64,000 nt of DNA from Streptomyces sp. BA2 (GTDB lineage Bacteria; Actinomycetota; Actinomycetes; Streptomycetales; Streptomycetaceae). Under the pieces are notes generated by a model that did no database searches, was not told the DNA's origin, and saw nothing but the letters and a program-made list of their open reading frames with translations. Numbering within the stretch: position 1 is the stretch's first letter; each line of letters begins with the position of its first letter. Location: NCBI RefSeq assembly GCF_009769735.1, contig NZ_WSRO01000002.1:6869001-6933000 (forward strand). The letters run 5' to 3'. Shown one piece after another: positions 17,491-26,499 of the stretch. Made by a program: the position numbers and the translations under genes.

Positions 17491-18688
17491 GGGTCCCTCC
17501 CCGTTGCGGAACCGGCTTCTTCAGCCGGCGATACCCCAGGAACCCGACCGCCACCGCGACGGCCCCGGAAAGACCGGGGACCGCGTACCCGGCGTCCGAT
17601 CCGGCCGCGTCGATGACCCAGCCGGCCGCTGAGGAGCCGAGCGCGACGCCGACCGCGAGTCCGGTGCTCACCCAGGTCATGCCCTCGGTCAGCTTCGCGC
17701 GTGGTACGTGCTGTTCGATGAGGGCCATCGTCGTGATCATGGTCGGCGCTATGGAAAGGCCCGCGATGAACAACGCCACGGCCAGAAACGGAAGGTTCCC
17801 GGCTAGTTGAAGCGGGATCATACTCACGGCCATCGCACACACACCCAGCAGCCATCTCGGTGCGGGAGCGCCCTTGAAGTGCATGAGCCCGAAGGCGGCT
17901 CCCGCCAGGCAGGAGCCGAGCGCGTAGACGGCGAGCACGAGGCTGGCCACCGACTTGTGACCGTGGTCCTCGGCGTACGCGACGGTCACCACGTCGATGG
18001 ACCCGAAGATCGCACCCGTCGCCACGAAGGTCGCGACCAGGACCTGCAGCCCTCCGGAGCGCAGCGCCGAGCCCTTGGTGTGGTGCTCACGGCCGTGCGG
18101 CACGGGCTCGGTGGCCCGCTGCGCCGTCAGCCAGAAGACACCCACGGCGAGGAAGACCCCGGCCAGGAGCGGCCCTGCCTCCGGGAACCACACCGTGGAG
18201 AGCCCGATCGAGATGATCGGCCCGAAGATGAAGCAGATCTCGTCCACCACGGACTCGAAGGAGTACGCGGTGTGCAGCTGCGGAGTGTCCCGGTAGAGCA
18301 CCGCCCAGCGCGCCCTGATCATCGAGCCCACGCTCGGCACGCAGCCGACGAGGGCGGCGAAGGCGAAGAGCGTCCAGTCCGGGAGTTCGTACTTGGCGCA
18401 GAGCAGGAGCCCGGCGACCGCGGCCAGGGACGCCAGGGTCGCGGGCCGCAGCACGCGGCGCTGGCCGTACCGGTCGACGAGCCGGGAGATCTGCGGGCCG
18501 ATCGCGGCGGCGGAGAGCGCGACGGTCGCGGAGAGCGCGCCCGCGAGTCCGTACCGCCCGGTGAGCTGGGACACCATCGTCACGATGCCGATGCCCATCA
18601 TCGACAGCGGCATCCGGCCGAGGAAGCCGGCCGTCGAGAACCCCTTGGTGCCGGGGGCGGCGAAGATGGCGCGGTAGGGGCTAGGCAC
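17438..18688 (-). CDS. MFS transporter, probably an exporter
   Basis: 416 aa with twelve predicted hydrophobic helices. The motif A region reads GPQISRLVDRYGQRRVLRP between helices 2 and 3, as in drug/metabolite MFS exporters. The C-terminal tail is hydrophilic and His-rich (GGTHEHGNGHGQREEH). The GTG at 18688 follows GGAG with 8-base spacing. The 3' end overlaps the lactone oxidase gene by 53 bases in another frame; the overlap encodes the His-rich tail. It is divergent from ferrochelatase across 108 bp. Substrate unknown. Confidence 0.88.
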   Translation of the reverse strand: MPSPYRAIFAAPGTKGFSTAGFLGRMPLSMMGIGIVTMVSQLTGRYGLAGALSATVALSAAAIGPQISRLVDRYGQRRVLRPATLASLAAVAGLLLCAKYELPDWTLFAFAALVGCVPSVGSMIRARWAVLYRDTPQLHTAYSFESVVDEICFIFGPIISIGLSTVWFPEAGPLLAGVFLAVGVFWLTAQRATEPVPHGREHHTKGSALRSGGLQVLVATFVATGAIFGSIDVVTVAYAEDHGHKSVASLVLAVYALGSCLAGAAFGLMHFKGAPAPRWLLGVCAMAVSMIPLQLAGNLPFLAVALFIAGLSIAPTMITTMALIEQHVPRAKLTEGMTWVSTGLAVGVALGSSAAGWVIDAAGSDAGYAVPGLSGAVAVAVGFLGYRRLKKPVPQRGGTHEHGNGHGQREEHSGVA

Positions 18689-18796
18689 GTGGGACTCCGG
18701 TAAGGCGTAAAGATGGCCGATACAGCTTACGGTCCCGACGGGGCCGGACGCACCGTGATTTTCCGGCTGTCAGTGGCGGGTGGCAGGATCGGATAC

Positions 18797-19924
18797 ATGT
18801 CCGATGCGCTCGATGCCTCTCCCTATGACGCCCTGCTGCTGCTCTCGTTCGGCGGCCCCGAAGGCCCCGACGACGTGGTCCCGTTCCTGGAGAACGTGAC
18901 GCGGGGCCGTGGCATCCCCAAGGAGCGGCTCAAGGAGGTGGGGCAGCACTACTTCCTGTTCGGCGGGGTCAGCCCGATCAACGACCAGAACCGCGCCCTC
19001 CTGGACGCCCTGCGCAAGGACTTCGCCGAGCACGGCCTTGACCTGCCGGTCTACTGGGGCAATCGCAACTGGGCGCCCTATCTGACCGACACCCTGCGCG
19101 AGCTCGTCCAGGACGGCCACCGCCGCGTGCTCGTCCTGGCGACCAGCGCGTACGCCTCGTACTCGGGCTGCCGCCAGTACAGGGAAAACCTCGCCGACTC
19201 CCTCGCCGTGCTCGCCTCCGAGGGCCTCGAAGTGCCGCGCGTCGACAAGCTCCGGCACTACTTCAACCACCCGGGCTTCGTCCGCCCCATGATCGACGGG
19301 GTCCTGAAGTCCCTGGCCGACCTCCCCGGTGACGTACGCGACGGGGCGCACCTGGCCTTCACGACGCACTCCATCCCGACCGCCGCCGCCGACACGTCGG
19401 GGCGCGTGGAGGACCACGGGGACGGCGGCGCGTACGTCGCGGAGCACCTGGACGTGGCCCGGCTCATCGCCGAAGCCGTGCGCGAGGAGACCGGCGTCGA
19501 GCACCCCTGGGAGCTCGTCTACCAGTCGCGCAGCGGCGCCCCGCACATCCCGTGGCTGGAGCCGGACATCTGCGATCACCTTCAGGAGCGGCACGCCGCG
19601 GGCGCACCCGCGGTGGTGATGGCCCCCATCGGTTTCGTGTCGGACCACATGGAAGTGCTGTACGACCTCGACACCGAGGCCGAGGCCAAGGCCGCGGAGC
19701 TGGGCCTCCCGGTCCGCCGCTCGGCCACGGTCGGCGCCGACCCGCGGTTCGCCGCCGCGGTGCGGGAGCTCGTCCTGGAGCGCGCCGCCACGGAGAGCGG
19801 GCAGAGCGTCGCGCCCTGCGCCCTGGGCGCGCTCGGCGCGAGCCACGACCTGTGCCCGGTGGGCTGCTGCCCGGCGCGCGCCCCGAAGCCCGCGGCCGCG
19901 GGCGCCGACAGCCCGTACGCGTAA
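18797..19924 (+). CDS. cpfC/hemH: Ferrochelatase (coproporphyrin III type)
   Basis: 375 aa. [17 protein letters not shown] begins the chelatase fold. FTTHSIP supplies the conserved catalytic His and [13 protein letters not shown] the conserved Glu. It inserts ferrous iron into the porphyrin; in actinobacteria the established route is coproporphyrin-dependent, so the likely substrate is coproporphyrin III. SGCRQY plus the C-terminal cysteines ([18 protein letters not shown]) fit the [2Fe-2S] cluster of actinobacterial enzymes. ATG at 18797 was chosen because it follows CAGGATCGG and starts the family N-terminus. It is followed 10 bases later by an inositol monophosphatase gene and probably co-transcribed with it. 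Confidence 0.94.
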   Translation: MSDALDASPYDALLLLSFGGPEGPDDVVPFLENVTRGRGIPKERLKEVGQHYFLFGGVSPINDQNRALLDALRKDFAEHGLDLPVYWGNRNWAPYLTDTLRELVQDGHRRVLVLATSAYASYSGCRQYRENLADSLAVLASEGLEVPRVDKLRHYFNHPGFVRPMIDGVLKSLADLPGDVRDGAHLAFTTHSIPTAAADTSGRVEDHGDGGAYVAEHLDVARLIAEAVREETGVEHPWELVYQSRSGAPHIPWLEPDICDHLQERHAAGAPAVVMAPIGFVSDHMEVLYDLDTEAEAKAAELGLPVRRSATVGADPRFAAAVRELVLERAATESGQSVAPCALGALGASHDLCPVGCCPARAPKPAAAGADSPYA

Positions 19925-19934
19925 GGACTCCGAC

Positions 19935-20750
19935 GTGACTGACGTGACCGACGTGACCGACCTCAAGGCAGAACTCCTCACCGTCGCCTTGGAGGCCGCG
20001 CACCGCGCCGGAGCCTTCCTGCGCGACGGGCGCCCGGACGACCTGGGCGTGGCCGCCACCAAGACCAGTGCGGTCGACGTCGTCACCGAGATGGACATCG
20101 CCTCCGAGAAGCTGATCACCGACTTCCTCGCCGAGCGCAGGCCGGACGACGGCGTGCTCGGCGAGGAGGGCGCGAGCGCCGAGGGCAGCAGCGGCGTCCA
20201 GTGGGTGATCGACCCGATCGACGGCACCGTCAACTACCTGTACGGCCGCCCGGACTGGTCCGTGTCCATCGCGGCCCGCAAGGACGGCGAGACGCTGGTC
20301 GGCGTGGTGCACGCCCCGATGCGCGGCGAGACCTACCGAGCCGTCCTCGGAGAGGGCGCTTTCGTCAACGACAAGCAGGCGCACACCCGCCCCGCGCCCC
20401 CCTTCGAACAAGCCCTCGTCGGCACCGGTTTCGGGTACGTCACCGAGCGCCGCGTCCGCCAGGCCGAGGTGGCCCGGCAGCTGATCCCGCTGGTCAGGGA
20501 CATCCGGCGCGGCGGCTCGGCGGCGATCGACCTGTGCGACGTCGCGCTCGGCCGCCTGGACGCGTACTACGAGCGCGGCCTCAACCCGTGGGACTTCGCG
20601 GCCGGCGACCTCGTCGCGCGGGAGGCGGGCGCGCTGACCGGTGGACGCCCTGGAGAGGCTCCCACCGGGGAGCTGACCATCGCGGCCCCGCCCGGCCTCT
20701 TCGAGGACCTGCAGGGCCGCCTGGAGGAGCTCGGCGCCTGGCACGACTGA
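19935..20750 (+). CDS. Inositol monophosphatase family protein
   Basis: 271 aa. All metal-site motifs are present: GEEGAS (Glu), DPIDGTVNY (Asp-x-Ile-Asp-Gly-Thr) and NPWDFAAGDL (WDxAAG). The enzyme class removes phosphate from inositol-1-phosphate or related sugar phosphates using magnesium. The GTG at 19935 follows AAGGA. The first codons are three near-identical 9-bp repeats (GACGTGACC-like), giving a TDVTDVTD start and alternative GTG starts 9 bases apart. It probably shares a transcript with ferrochelatase and is closed by a terminator. Confidence 0.92.
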   Translation: MTDVTDVTDLKAELLTVALEAAHRAGAFLRDGRPDDLGVAATKTSAVDVVTEMDIASEKLITDFLAERRPDDGVLGEEGASAEGSSGVQWVIDPIDGTVNYLYGRPDWSVSIAARKDGETLVGVVHAPMRGETYRAVLGEGAFVNDKQAHTRPAPPFEQALVGTGFGYVTERRVRQAEVARQLIPLVRDIRRGGSAAIDLCDVALGRLDAYYERGLNPWDFAAGDLVAREAGALTGGRPGEAPTGELTIAAPPGLFEDLQGRLEELGAWHD

Positions 20751-20781
20751 GGCGGCGCGGGCAGCGCACGGCACACGCGGA

Positions 20782-20819
20782 AGGGCCCCGGCATCTCGTC
20801 CACGGATGCCGGGGCCCCT
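20782..20819. terminator. Convergent terminator after the inositol monophosphatase gene
   Basis: AGGGCCCCGGCAT (20782-20794) pairs with ATGCCGGGGCCCCT (20806-20819), with an 11-nt loop. Confidence 0.88.
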
Positions 20820-20847
20820 CTGCTCGCGATGGATCAGGAGCGATGGA

Positions 20848-21021
20848 TCAGGCGTGCAGCGCGCCGACCTCCACCCCGTGCTCGGCGGCCAGCCGGTGGA
20901 GATCTTCGAGTTCGGCCTGCTCGACCTCGGCAAGGAAGTCGTCGCCCGTCTCACGGGCCATCGTGAGGTCGGATTCCGTGGCCTTTATGCGCTGCAGCAG
21001 TCCTGCGGTAAAAGCGTCCAT
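20848..21021 (-). CDS. Small helical conserved hypothetical protein
   Basis: 57 aa. The ATG at 21021 is preceded by GGGGGCGCAACC and gives a compact acidic, helix-forming protein (MDAFTAGLLQRIKATESDLT, DDFLAEVEQAELEDLHRLA). The pattern of leucines suggests one coiled-coil. Starts further upstream in the same frame yield a basic, low-complexity extension that looks spurious. No known function. From memory, similar short proteins occur between the imp and cutR genes in other streptomycetes. Confidence 0.7.
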   Translation of the reverse strand: MDAFTAGLLQRIKATESDLTMARETGDDFLAEVEQAELEDLHRLAAEHGVEVGALHA

Positions 21022-21342
21022 GGTTGCGCCCCCTCGGCTGGGTCGTGGGTCGATGGCACGGGGGTGTGCCCTCAAGAAGGGGCGATCACGTCTCAAGCCG
21101 CCCGCCCTGCGGCGGAGAGCGGGTTGTGGCGCGCCACATACAAAGCGTGATCGCGGGTGTGAGGTCGTCCTCCCCTGGCTCCCTTCTACGGAAACCTCAA
21201 CCCTCGGAGAAAATCCCGCATTCCCCGGCCCGGGAGGCCCCAGGGGACCGCCTTACAGCCGGTTTATGGCCGAAAGGGGCAGGATGGAGCCCACACCCCA
21301 CGAACAGACCTGCCCGCAGGGGCACAGAGGAAGGACAGCGCC
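21022..21342. other. Divergent intergenic region upstream of cutR
   Basis: 321 bp. The only structure noted is GCGATCACG (21082-21090) with CGTGATCGC (21146-21154), a spaced 9-bp inverted repeat. No protein-like frame was found. It should contain the cutRS promoter and that of the 57-aa gene. Confidence 0.4.
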
Positions 21343-21996
21343 GTGCGCGTACTCGTCGTCGAGGACGAGCAGCTGCTCGCCGATGCGGTGGCCACCGGAC
21401 TGCGCCGGGAGGCCATGGCCGTCGACGTCGTGTACGACGGAGCGGCCGCCCTGGAACGCATCGGGGTCAATGACTACGACGTCGTGGTGCTCGACCGGGA
21501 CCTCCCGCTCGTGCACGGCGACGACGTCTGCCGCAAGATCGTCGAGCTCGGCATGCCGACCCGCGTCCTGATGCTCACCGCGTCGGGCGACGTCAGCGAC
21601 CGCGTCGAGGGCCTGGAGATCGGCGCCGACGACTATCTCCCCAAGCCCTTCGCGTTCAGCGAGCTCACGGCACGCGTGCGTGCCCTCGGCCGGCGTACGA
21701 GCGTCCCGCTCCCGCCCGTCCTGGAGCGCGCCGGGATCAAGCTCGACCCGAACCGCCGCGAGATCTTCCGCGACGGCAAGGAGATCCAGCTCGCGCCCAA
21801 GGAGTTCGCGGTCCTCGAAGTGCTGCTGCGCAGCGAGGGCGCCGTCGTCTCCGCCGAGCAGCTGCTTGAGAAGGCCTGGGACGAGAACACCGACCCGTTC
21901 ACGAACGTGGTCCGGGTGACCGTCATGACCCTGCGGCGAAAGCTCGGCGAGCCCGCCGTCATCGTGACGGTGCCCGGCTCCGGCTACCGGATCTGA
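21343..21996 (+). CDS. cutR: CutR response regulator (OmpR family)
   Basis: 217 aa, matching the CutR length known from S. lividans/S. coelicolor. The receiver domain has the acidic pair in VVEDEQ, phospho-acceptor Asp51 (VVVLDRDLP), Thr in MLTAS, and the Lys in LPKPF. The C-terminal winged helix (residues ~120-217) carries LAPKEFAVLEVLLRSEG and VRVTVMTLRRKLGE. In published work CutRS responds to extracytoplasmic protein-folding or secretion stress and affects antibiotic production. cutS follows after 6 bases, so the pair is an operon. Confidence 0.93.
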   Translation: MRVLVVEDEQLLADAVATGLRREAMAVDVVYDGAAALERIGVNDYDVVVLDRDLPLVHGDDVCRKIVELGMPTRVLMLTASGDVSDRVEGLEIGADDYLPKPFAFSELTARVRALGRRTSVPLPPVLERAGIKLDPNRREIFRDGKEIQLAPKEFAVLEVLLRSEGAVVSAEQLLEKAWDENTDPFTNVVRVTVMTLRRKLGEPAVIVTVPGSGYRI

Positions 21997-22002
21997 TCCC
22001 CG

Positions 22003-23235
22003 GTGGCCGCGACCCCGGCGCCACCCGCCGCGCCCCCGAAACCCACCTGGGACCCCAGGAAGGCAGAACCGCCCTTCCCGTGGCTGCGCCCCACGATCCG
22101 CATACGGCTCACGTTGCTGTACGGCGGCATGTTCCTGATTGCGGGCATCCTGCTGCTCTCGATCATCTATCTGCTCGCCGCGCAGGCTCTGAACGTCGGC
22201 AGCGACCTGCCGTTCAAGATCGTCTCCGGCCAGGTGGCCAGCGACACCTGCAACTTCCCGAGCCAGCCGTCGGCGGGCGAGCTCAACAACGCCATGAACG
22301 CCTGCGTCAACGAACAGCGCCAGCACGCCCTGGACAACCTCCTGAGCCGCTCACTGCTGGCCCTGCTCGGGCTCGCGGTGATCGCCTTCGCGTTCGGTTA
22401 CGCGATGGCGGGCCGCGTCCTTTCGCCGCTGGGCCGCATCACGCGCACCGCGCGCAGGGTGGCCGGCACGGACCTGTCACGGCGTATCGAACTGGACGGT
22501 CCCGACGACGAGTTGAAGGAGCTCTCGGACACCTTCGACGAGATGCTCGACCGCCTGGAGCGGGCCTTCACCGCCCAGCAGCGGTTCGTCGGCAACGCCT
22601 CGCACGAACTGCGCACGCCCCTCGCGATCAACCGCACGCTCCTCGAGGTGCACCTCTCCGACCCCGGCGCGCCCCCCGAGCTCCACCAGCTCGGCAAGAC
22701 GCTCCTCGCCACGAACGAGCGCAGTGAGCAGCTCGTGGAGGGCCTGCTGCTGCTCGCCCGCAGCGACAACCAGATCGTGGAGCGCAAGCCGGTCGACCTC
22801 GCCGAGGTCGCCGACCGTGCCGTCGACCAGGTGCGGACCGAGGCCGAGGCCAAGGGCGTGGAGATCCGCGGGGAGCGGGGCCCGGCCGTCGTCCAGGGCA
22901 ACGGCGTACTCCTGGAGCGGATCGCCCTGAACCTCGTCCAGAACGCCGTCAGGTACAACGTGCCGGACGAGGGCTGGGTCGAGGTCACCACGGAGGCCCA
23001 GCACGGCCAGGCGGTCCTCGTGGTGTCGAACACGGGTCCCGTGGTGCCCGCGTACGAGATCGACAACCTCTTCGAGCCGTTCCGGCGGCTCAGGACCGAG
23101 CGCACGGGCAGCGACAAGGGCGTGGGACTCGGCCTGTCGATCGCCCGGTCGGTGGCGCGGGCCCACGGGGGCCGTATCATCGCGGAGCCGCGCGAGGGGG
23201 GAGGGCTCGTGATGCGAGTCACCCTTCCTCTCTGA
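22003..23235 (+). CDS. cutS: CutS sensor histidine kinase
   Basis: 410 aa with a GTG start, 6 bases after cutR. Topology: TM1 at ~38-62, an extracytoplasmic loop of ~55 residues, TM2 at ~116-136, then HAMP (~138-190) and the kinase core. The H-box is GNASHELRTPLAI, His201. The ATP domain has NLVQNAVRYN (N box) and DKGVGLGLSIA (G box). The sensor loop holds two cysteines (Cys83, Cys101), consistent with the proposed role of a redox-sensitive disulfide in sensing misfolding outside the membrane. Directly downstream is a 393-bp non-coding stretch. Confidence 0.92.
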   Translation: MAATPAPPAAPPKPTWDPRKAEPPFPWLRPTIRIRLTLLYGGMFLIAGILLLSIIYLLAAQALNVGSDLPFKIVSGQVASDTCNFPSQPSAGELNNAMNACVNEQRQHALDNLLSRSLLALLGLAVIAFAFGYAMAGRVLSPLGRITRTARRVAGTDLSRRIELDGPDDELKELSDTFDEMLDRLERAFTAQQRFVGNASHELRTPLAINRTLLEVHLSDPGAPPELHQLGKTLLATNERSEQLVEGLLLLARSDNQIVERKPVDLAEVADRAVDQVRTEAEAKGVEIRGERGPAVVQGNGVLLERIALNLVQNAVRYNVPDEGWVEVTTEAQHGQAVLVVSNTGPVVPAYEIDNLFEPFRRLRTERTGSDKGVGLGLSIARSVARAHGGRIIAEPREGGGLVMRVTLPL

Positions 23236-23628
23236 GATGCTGCCGCGGACTCGCCGCGATGTTCGCTTTGCGCGGAATTTTCTGGACCTGTTCCTGGAGA
23301 TTTCGTGTGCGATCGATCACAGGGGCGAATTTTCGGCCATCTACTCTCCGTGATCGTGAAAGTCGTCGGAAAGCCGGGAAAATCCGGGTTTTCAGGGGTC
23401 TTGATCACGGGAAGTACACGGGGTGGCGCCTGTGAAGTGCGACATTCGGACCGTGTACGGTCCCGATCGCCATCCAAACCGATCACCTCTTCAGGGGTGC
23501 GGTTGGGTGTCGATTGAGTAACAGACCTTGATGTGAGGCAAAATCTCCGCCTCAGGTCGGGCACAAGTCCGGCCTCTCACGCGTTACGTGCGCTGAGACA
23601 CCGCAGACACCCAGAGGGGGAGAGCGAC
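23236..23628. other. Intergenic region between cutS and the DUF4193 gene
   Basis: 393 bp with lower G+C than the surroundings. I see AT-richer promoter-like segments but no clear -35/-10 pair, no perfect hairpin and no protein-like frame. An sRNA or long 5' leader is possible. Confidence 0.4.
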
Positions 23629-23925
23629 ATGGCAACGGACTACGACACCCCACGCAAGACCGACGATGACGTCAACGAGGACAGCATCGAGGAACTCAAG
23701 GCGCGGCGGAACGACAAGTCGACGTCGGCAGTGGACGTCGACGAGTTCGAGGCCGCAGAGGGCCTCGAACTGCCCGGCGCGGATCTGTCGAACGAGGAGC
23801 TCGCCGTTCGGGTGCTCCCGAAGCAGCAGGACGAGTTCACCTGCATGAGCTGCTTCCTGGTGCACCACCGCAGCCAGCTGGCCAGGGAGAAGAACGGCCA
23901 GCCGATCTGCCGCGACTGCGACTAG
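23629..23925 (+). CDS. DUF4193 zinc-ribbon protein
   Basis: 98 aa, acidic. The C-terminal CMSC ... CRDCD forms a four-cysteine zinc knuckle of the DUF4193 family, which is restricted to actinobacteria and abundant in that phylum. The N-terminal half is disordered and Asp/Glu-rich. The ATG at 23629 follows GAGGGGGAGAG. No activity is established. The next gene starts 13 bases later, so they may be co-transcribed. Confidence 0.88.
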   Translation: MATDYDTPRKTDDDVNEDSIEELKARRNDKSTSAVDVDEFEAAEGLELPGADLSNEELAVRVLPKQQDEFTCMSCFLVHHRSQLAREKNGQPICRDCD

Positions 23926-23938
23926 GGCAGGGTCGGCC

Positions 23939-24871
23939 GTGACAGGCTCGACCCCGCCGAGGAAGCGCCGCTTCCGCAAGCGCGGAGCGGACCAAGAAAG
24001 CGCCATCCCAGACGGCGTGCGTGACGACGAGCGGGGCTCTTCCCCCACAGGAACAGCCTCGCTCGGACCGGCGAACGCCCCAGAGGTGGCAGCACACGAC
24101 GAGACGGCGGCCGACAAGGCGTCCAGGGCCCATGGGTCCAAGGGCCGCGTTGCCGCCGTCACGGACGGAGTCAAGGCGGGCGTACGCAAGAGCGGACGCA
24201 GCGCCAAGGCCGGCATCGGCTATCTCGCCGACCGGATCATCGAGAACGCCCCGCGGATCCCGGTCCGCGACCTGGGTACTCTCCGCAAACAGTTCCCGGG
24301 CCTCGACGCCGAGCGGCTCGCGGACAAACTCATCTCCGGCGCGGCCAACGCGACCTCGACGGTCGGTGCCGGAGTCGGCGCCGCGGCGATGATGCCCGTG
24401 CCGCCCGCGATGCCCGCGGAGATGGCCGCCGAGATCACCGGAGTCGCGGCGATCGAGCTGAAGCTGATCGCCGAACTCCACGAGGTCTACGGCCTGCGCC
24501 CGCCGGGCAACCTCAAGGAGCGCAGCTCCGCCTACCTCACCGCGTGGACCGAGGAGCGCGGTATCGACGTGGTGAAGCCCGCGTCGATCAACGCCGCGCT
24601 CGGCGGACAGATGAAGCGCGAACTGCGCCAGCAGATCATGAAGCGCATGGTGCGGAACCTCCCGAACCTGATGCCCTTCATGGTGGGCGCCGCGGTCGGG
24701 GCGGTCATGAACCGCCGTGACACCAAGAAGCTCGCTGAGCGGGTCCGTGCGGACCTGCGGAGGGCGCAGGTGCCCTGGGACGCCCTGCCCGAGCTGCCGC
24801 CCCTTGAGCAGCCCGTGAAGCCTCTGGACCCCCTGCGTCCCGGCACGCCGCCCAAGGAGCTGGGGCGCTGA
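23939..24871 (+). CDS. Conserved hypothetical protein with EcsC-like hydrophobic core
   Basis: 310 aa, GTG start. The first ~70 residues are charged and disordered. Residues ~125-190 (TSTVGAGVGAAAMMPVPPAMPA, then EITGVAAIELKLIAELHEVYG) resemble the helical core of EcsC-like proteins, and a second hydrophobic helix lies at ~238-256 (NLMPFMVGAAVGAVMNRRD). It may be peripheral or integral to the membrane. The C-terminus is Pro-rich. No catalytic motif is seen and no function is known to me. It is convergent with DUF3093, with only 4 bases between stops. Confidence 0.7.
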   Translation: MTGSTPPRKRRFRKRGADQESAIPDGVRDDERGSSPTGTASLGPANAPEVAAHDETAADKASRAHGSKGRVAAVTDGVKAGVRKSGRSAKAGIGYLADRIIENAPRIPVRDLGTLRKQFPGLDAERLADKLISGAANATSTVGAGVGAAAMMPVPPAMPAEMAAEITGVAAIELKLIAELHEVYGLRPPGNLKERSSAYLTAWTEERGIDVVKPASINAALGGQMKRELRQQIMKRMVRNLPNLMPFMVGAAVGAVMNRRDTKKLAERVRADLRRAQVPWDALPELPPLEQPVKPLDPLRPGTPPKELGR

Positions 24872-24875
24872 CCCC

Positions 24876-25322
24876 CTAAGAAGCCCGTACCGCCGTCAGT
24901 GCCGCCGCGAGCGCCTCGGGGTGCCGCGTCGACACGTACACGTACGGAGTCGGGTCCTGCGGGTCCGTGATCTCGACGCGCAGCGCCGTCGGGATGTAGG
25001 CGCGCAGCAGCATGAAGGCGCGCGGGTCGGCCTTCGGGCCGCGCCAGGCGCGCGCCTCTTCCGCGTCGAGTACCACCGGCTCGCCCAGGGCGGAGACCGG
25101 GATCTTCGCGTCACCCGCGACGAGCGAGCCCGCCACCACGCGGATCCGGGGGGAGCCGTACGAACTGGTGACGACCGCGGCGACCGCCGTCCCGGCGACC
25201 AGGCCGCCGAGCAGCGGCAGGGTGCCGAAGGGGAGCATGATCAGCGCCATCGCGACACCGACCAGGAGCGAGACAAGCCACCAGGAACGGGGCGCCGTCA
25301 GGCGTTCTTCGTAAGGCTGCAT
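24876..25322 (-). CDS. DUF3093 membrane protein
   Basis: 148 aa. Two adjacent transmembrane helices at ~15-60 (WWLVSLLVGVAMALIMLPFG, then a Gly/Ala/Val-rich helix) are followed by a cytoplasmic beta-rich domain ending in YVYVSTRHPEALAAAL. This is the DUF3093 pattern of actinobacteria; from memory it is regularly found next to dut. The start MQPYEERL at 25322 was chosen on family N-terminus; the ribosome site is weak. Divergent from the thioesterase/dut operon, 58 bp apart. Confidence 0.85.
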   Translation of the reverse strand: MQPYEERLTAPRSWWLVSLLVGVAMALIMLPFGTLPLLGGLVAGTAVAAVVTSSYGSPRIRVVAGSLVAGDAKIPVSALGEPVVLDAEEARAWRGPKADPRAFMLLRAYIPTALRVEITDPQDPTPYVYVSTRHPEALAAALTAVRAS

Positions 25323-25380
25323 GTATGCAAGCTTGGCACGATGAGCTGAGTCGGTGGACTCGCGGGTAAGGTCTGCGGCT

Positions 25381-25965
25381 GTGAGTGGTACTTCAGCAGC
25401 TCTGACGCCCCCGGCCGACGCGATAGCGCCCGTCCGCCACCCCGACGCGCCCGCCCCCGGCGAGCTCATCGGAGCCCATTACGAGCACTGTTTCGGCTGC
25501 GGCGAAGGGCAGGCCCACGGGCTGCACCTCGCGGCGTACGCCGGCGAAGGCGTGGGCGTCACCGCCGAGTTCACCGTCCGGGAGGCCCATCAGGGCGCTC
25601 CGGGCCTCGCCCACGGCGGGGTGCTCGCCACGGCGCTCGACGAGACGCTCGGCTCGCTGAACTGGCTGCTGCGGGTGATCGCCGTGACCGGACGGCTCGA
25701 GACCGACTTCGCGCTGCCCGTGCCGCTGGGCACCGTGCTCTTCCTCGAGGCCGAGGTGACCGCCGTCGCAGGGCGGAAGATCTACTCCCGGGCCACCGGG
25801 CGGATCGGCGGCCCCGACGGGCCCGTCGCCGTCCGCGCCAAGGCCCTCTTCATCGAGGTCAAGGTCGACCACTTCGTCGAGAACGGCCGCCCGGAGGAGA
25901 TCCGGGCCGCCATGGACGACCCGGACCAGCTCCGCCGCGCACGTGCCTTCGAGGTGAACCCGTGA
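25381..25965 (+). CDS. PaaI-family hotdog thioesterase
   Basis: 194 aa from the GTG at 25381 (an in-frame start 27 bases upstream is possible). The hotdog fold is marked by GAPGLAHGGVLATALDETLG, in which HGG and the following Asp are the usual active-site residues. HCFGCGEGQAHGLHL upstream is a Cys-rich motif typical of this subgroup. Members hydrolyse acyl-CoA thioesters; the natural acyl group is unknown. The stop overlaps the dut GTG start by 4 bases (GTGA), which implies translational coupling. Confidence 0.88.
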   Translation: MSGTSAALTPPADAIAPVRHPDAPAPGELIGAHYEHCFGCGEGQAHGLHLAAYAGEGVGVTAEFTVREAHQGAPGLAHGGVLATALDETLGSLNWLLRVIAVTGRLETDFALPVPLGTVLFLEAEVTAVAGRKIYSRATGRIGGPDGPVAVRAKALFIEVKVDHFVENGRPEEIRAAMDDPDQLRRARAFEVNP

Positions 25966-26498
25966 CCCCTGTATCCCGACCGGAGCTCGACGTACTGATC
26001 CGTCGCGTCGACTCCGACGTGCCGCTGCCGTCGTACGCGCAGCCCGGTGACGCCGGAGCGGATCTGCGGACCACCGAAGCGTGCGAACTCGCCCCTGGCG
26101 AGCGGGCGGTACTGCCCACCGGGGTGTCTATCGCGCTGCCGGAGGGGTACGCGGCCTTCGTGCACCCGCGTTCCGGGCTCGCCGCCCGCTGCGGTGTCGC
26201 CCTGGTGAATGCCCCAGGGACGGTGGATGCCGGGTACCGTGGAGAGATCAAGGTGATCGTGGTGAATCTCGACCCGCGCGAACGCGTGCGGTTCGAGCGC
26301 TTCGACCGGATTGCCCAACTGGTCGTCCAGCAGGTCGAGAAGGTGCGCTTCCGGGAGGTGGCGGAGCTTCCCGACTCGGCGCGGGCCGAGGGGGGCTTCG
26401 GGTCCACCGGCGGTCATGCCGCCGTGGGCGCCGGCTCGGGTGAAAAAACGGGTGGGAATCGATACGCATCGGTCGTATCTGACCGGGAAGGACAGTGA
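25962..26498 (+). CDS. dut: dUTP diphosphatase
   Basis: 178 aa. All five trimeric dUTPase motifs are present in order: DAGADL, HPRSGLAARCG, NAPGTVDAGYRGE, RIAQLVVQ and the C-terminal EGGFGSTG P-loop-like arm. It converts dUTP to dUMP and pyrophosphate, keeping uracil out of DNA and feeding dTMP synthesis. GTG start in a GTGA overlap with the thioesterase gene. A ~25-residue tail beyond motif V is unusual but common in streptomycetes. The DUF3710 gene begins one base after the stop. Confidence 0.95.
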   Translation: MTPVSRPELDVLIRRVDSDVPLPSYAQPGDAGADLRTTEACELAPGERAVLPTGVSIALPEGYAAFVHPRSGLAARCGVALVNAPGTVDAGYRGEIKVIVVNLDPRERVRFERFDRIAQLVVQQVEKVRFREVAELPDSARAEGGFGSTGGHAAVGAGSGEKTGGNRYASVVSDREGQ

Positions 26499-26499
26499 C

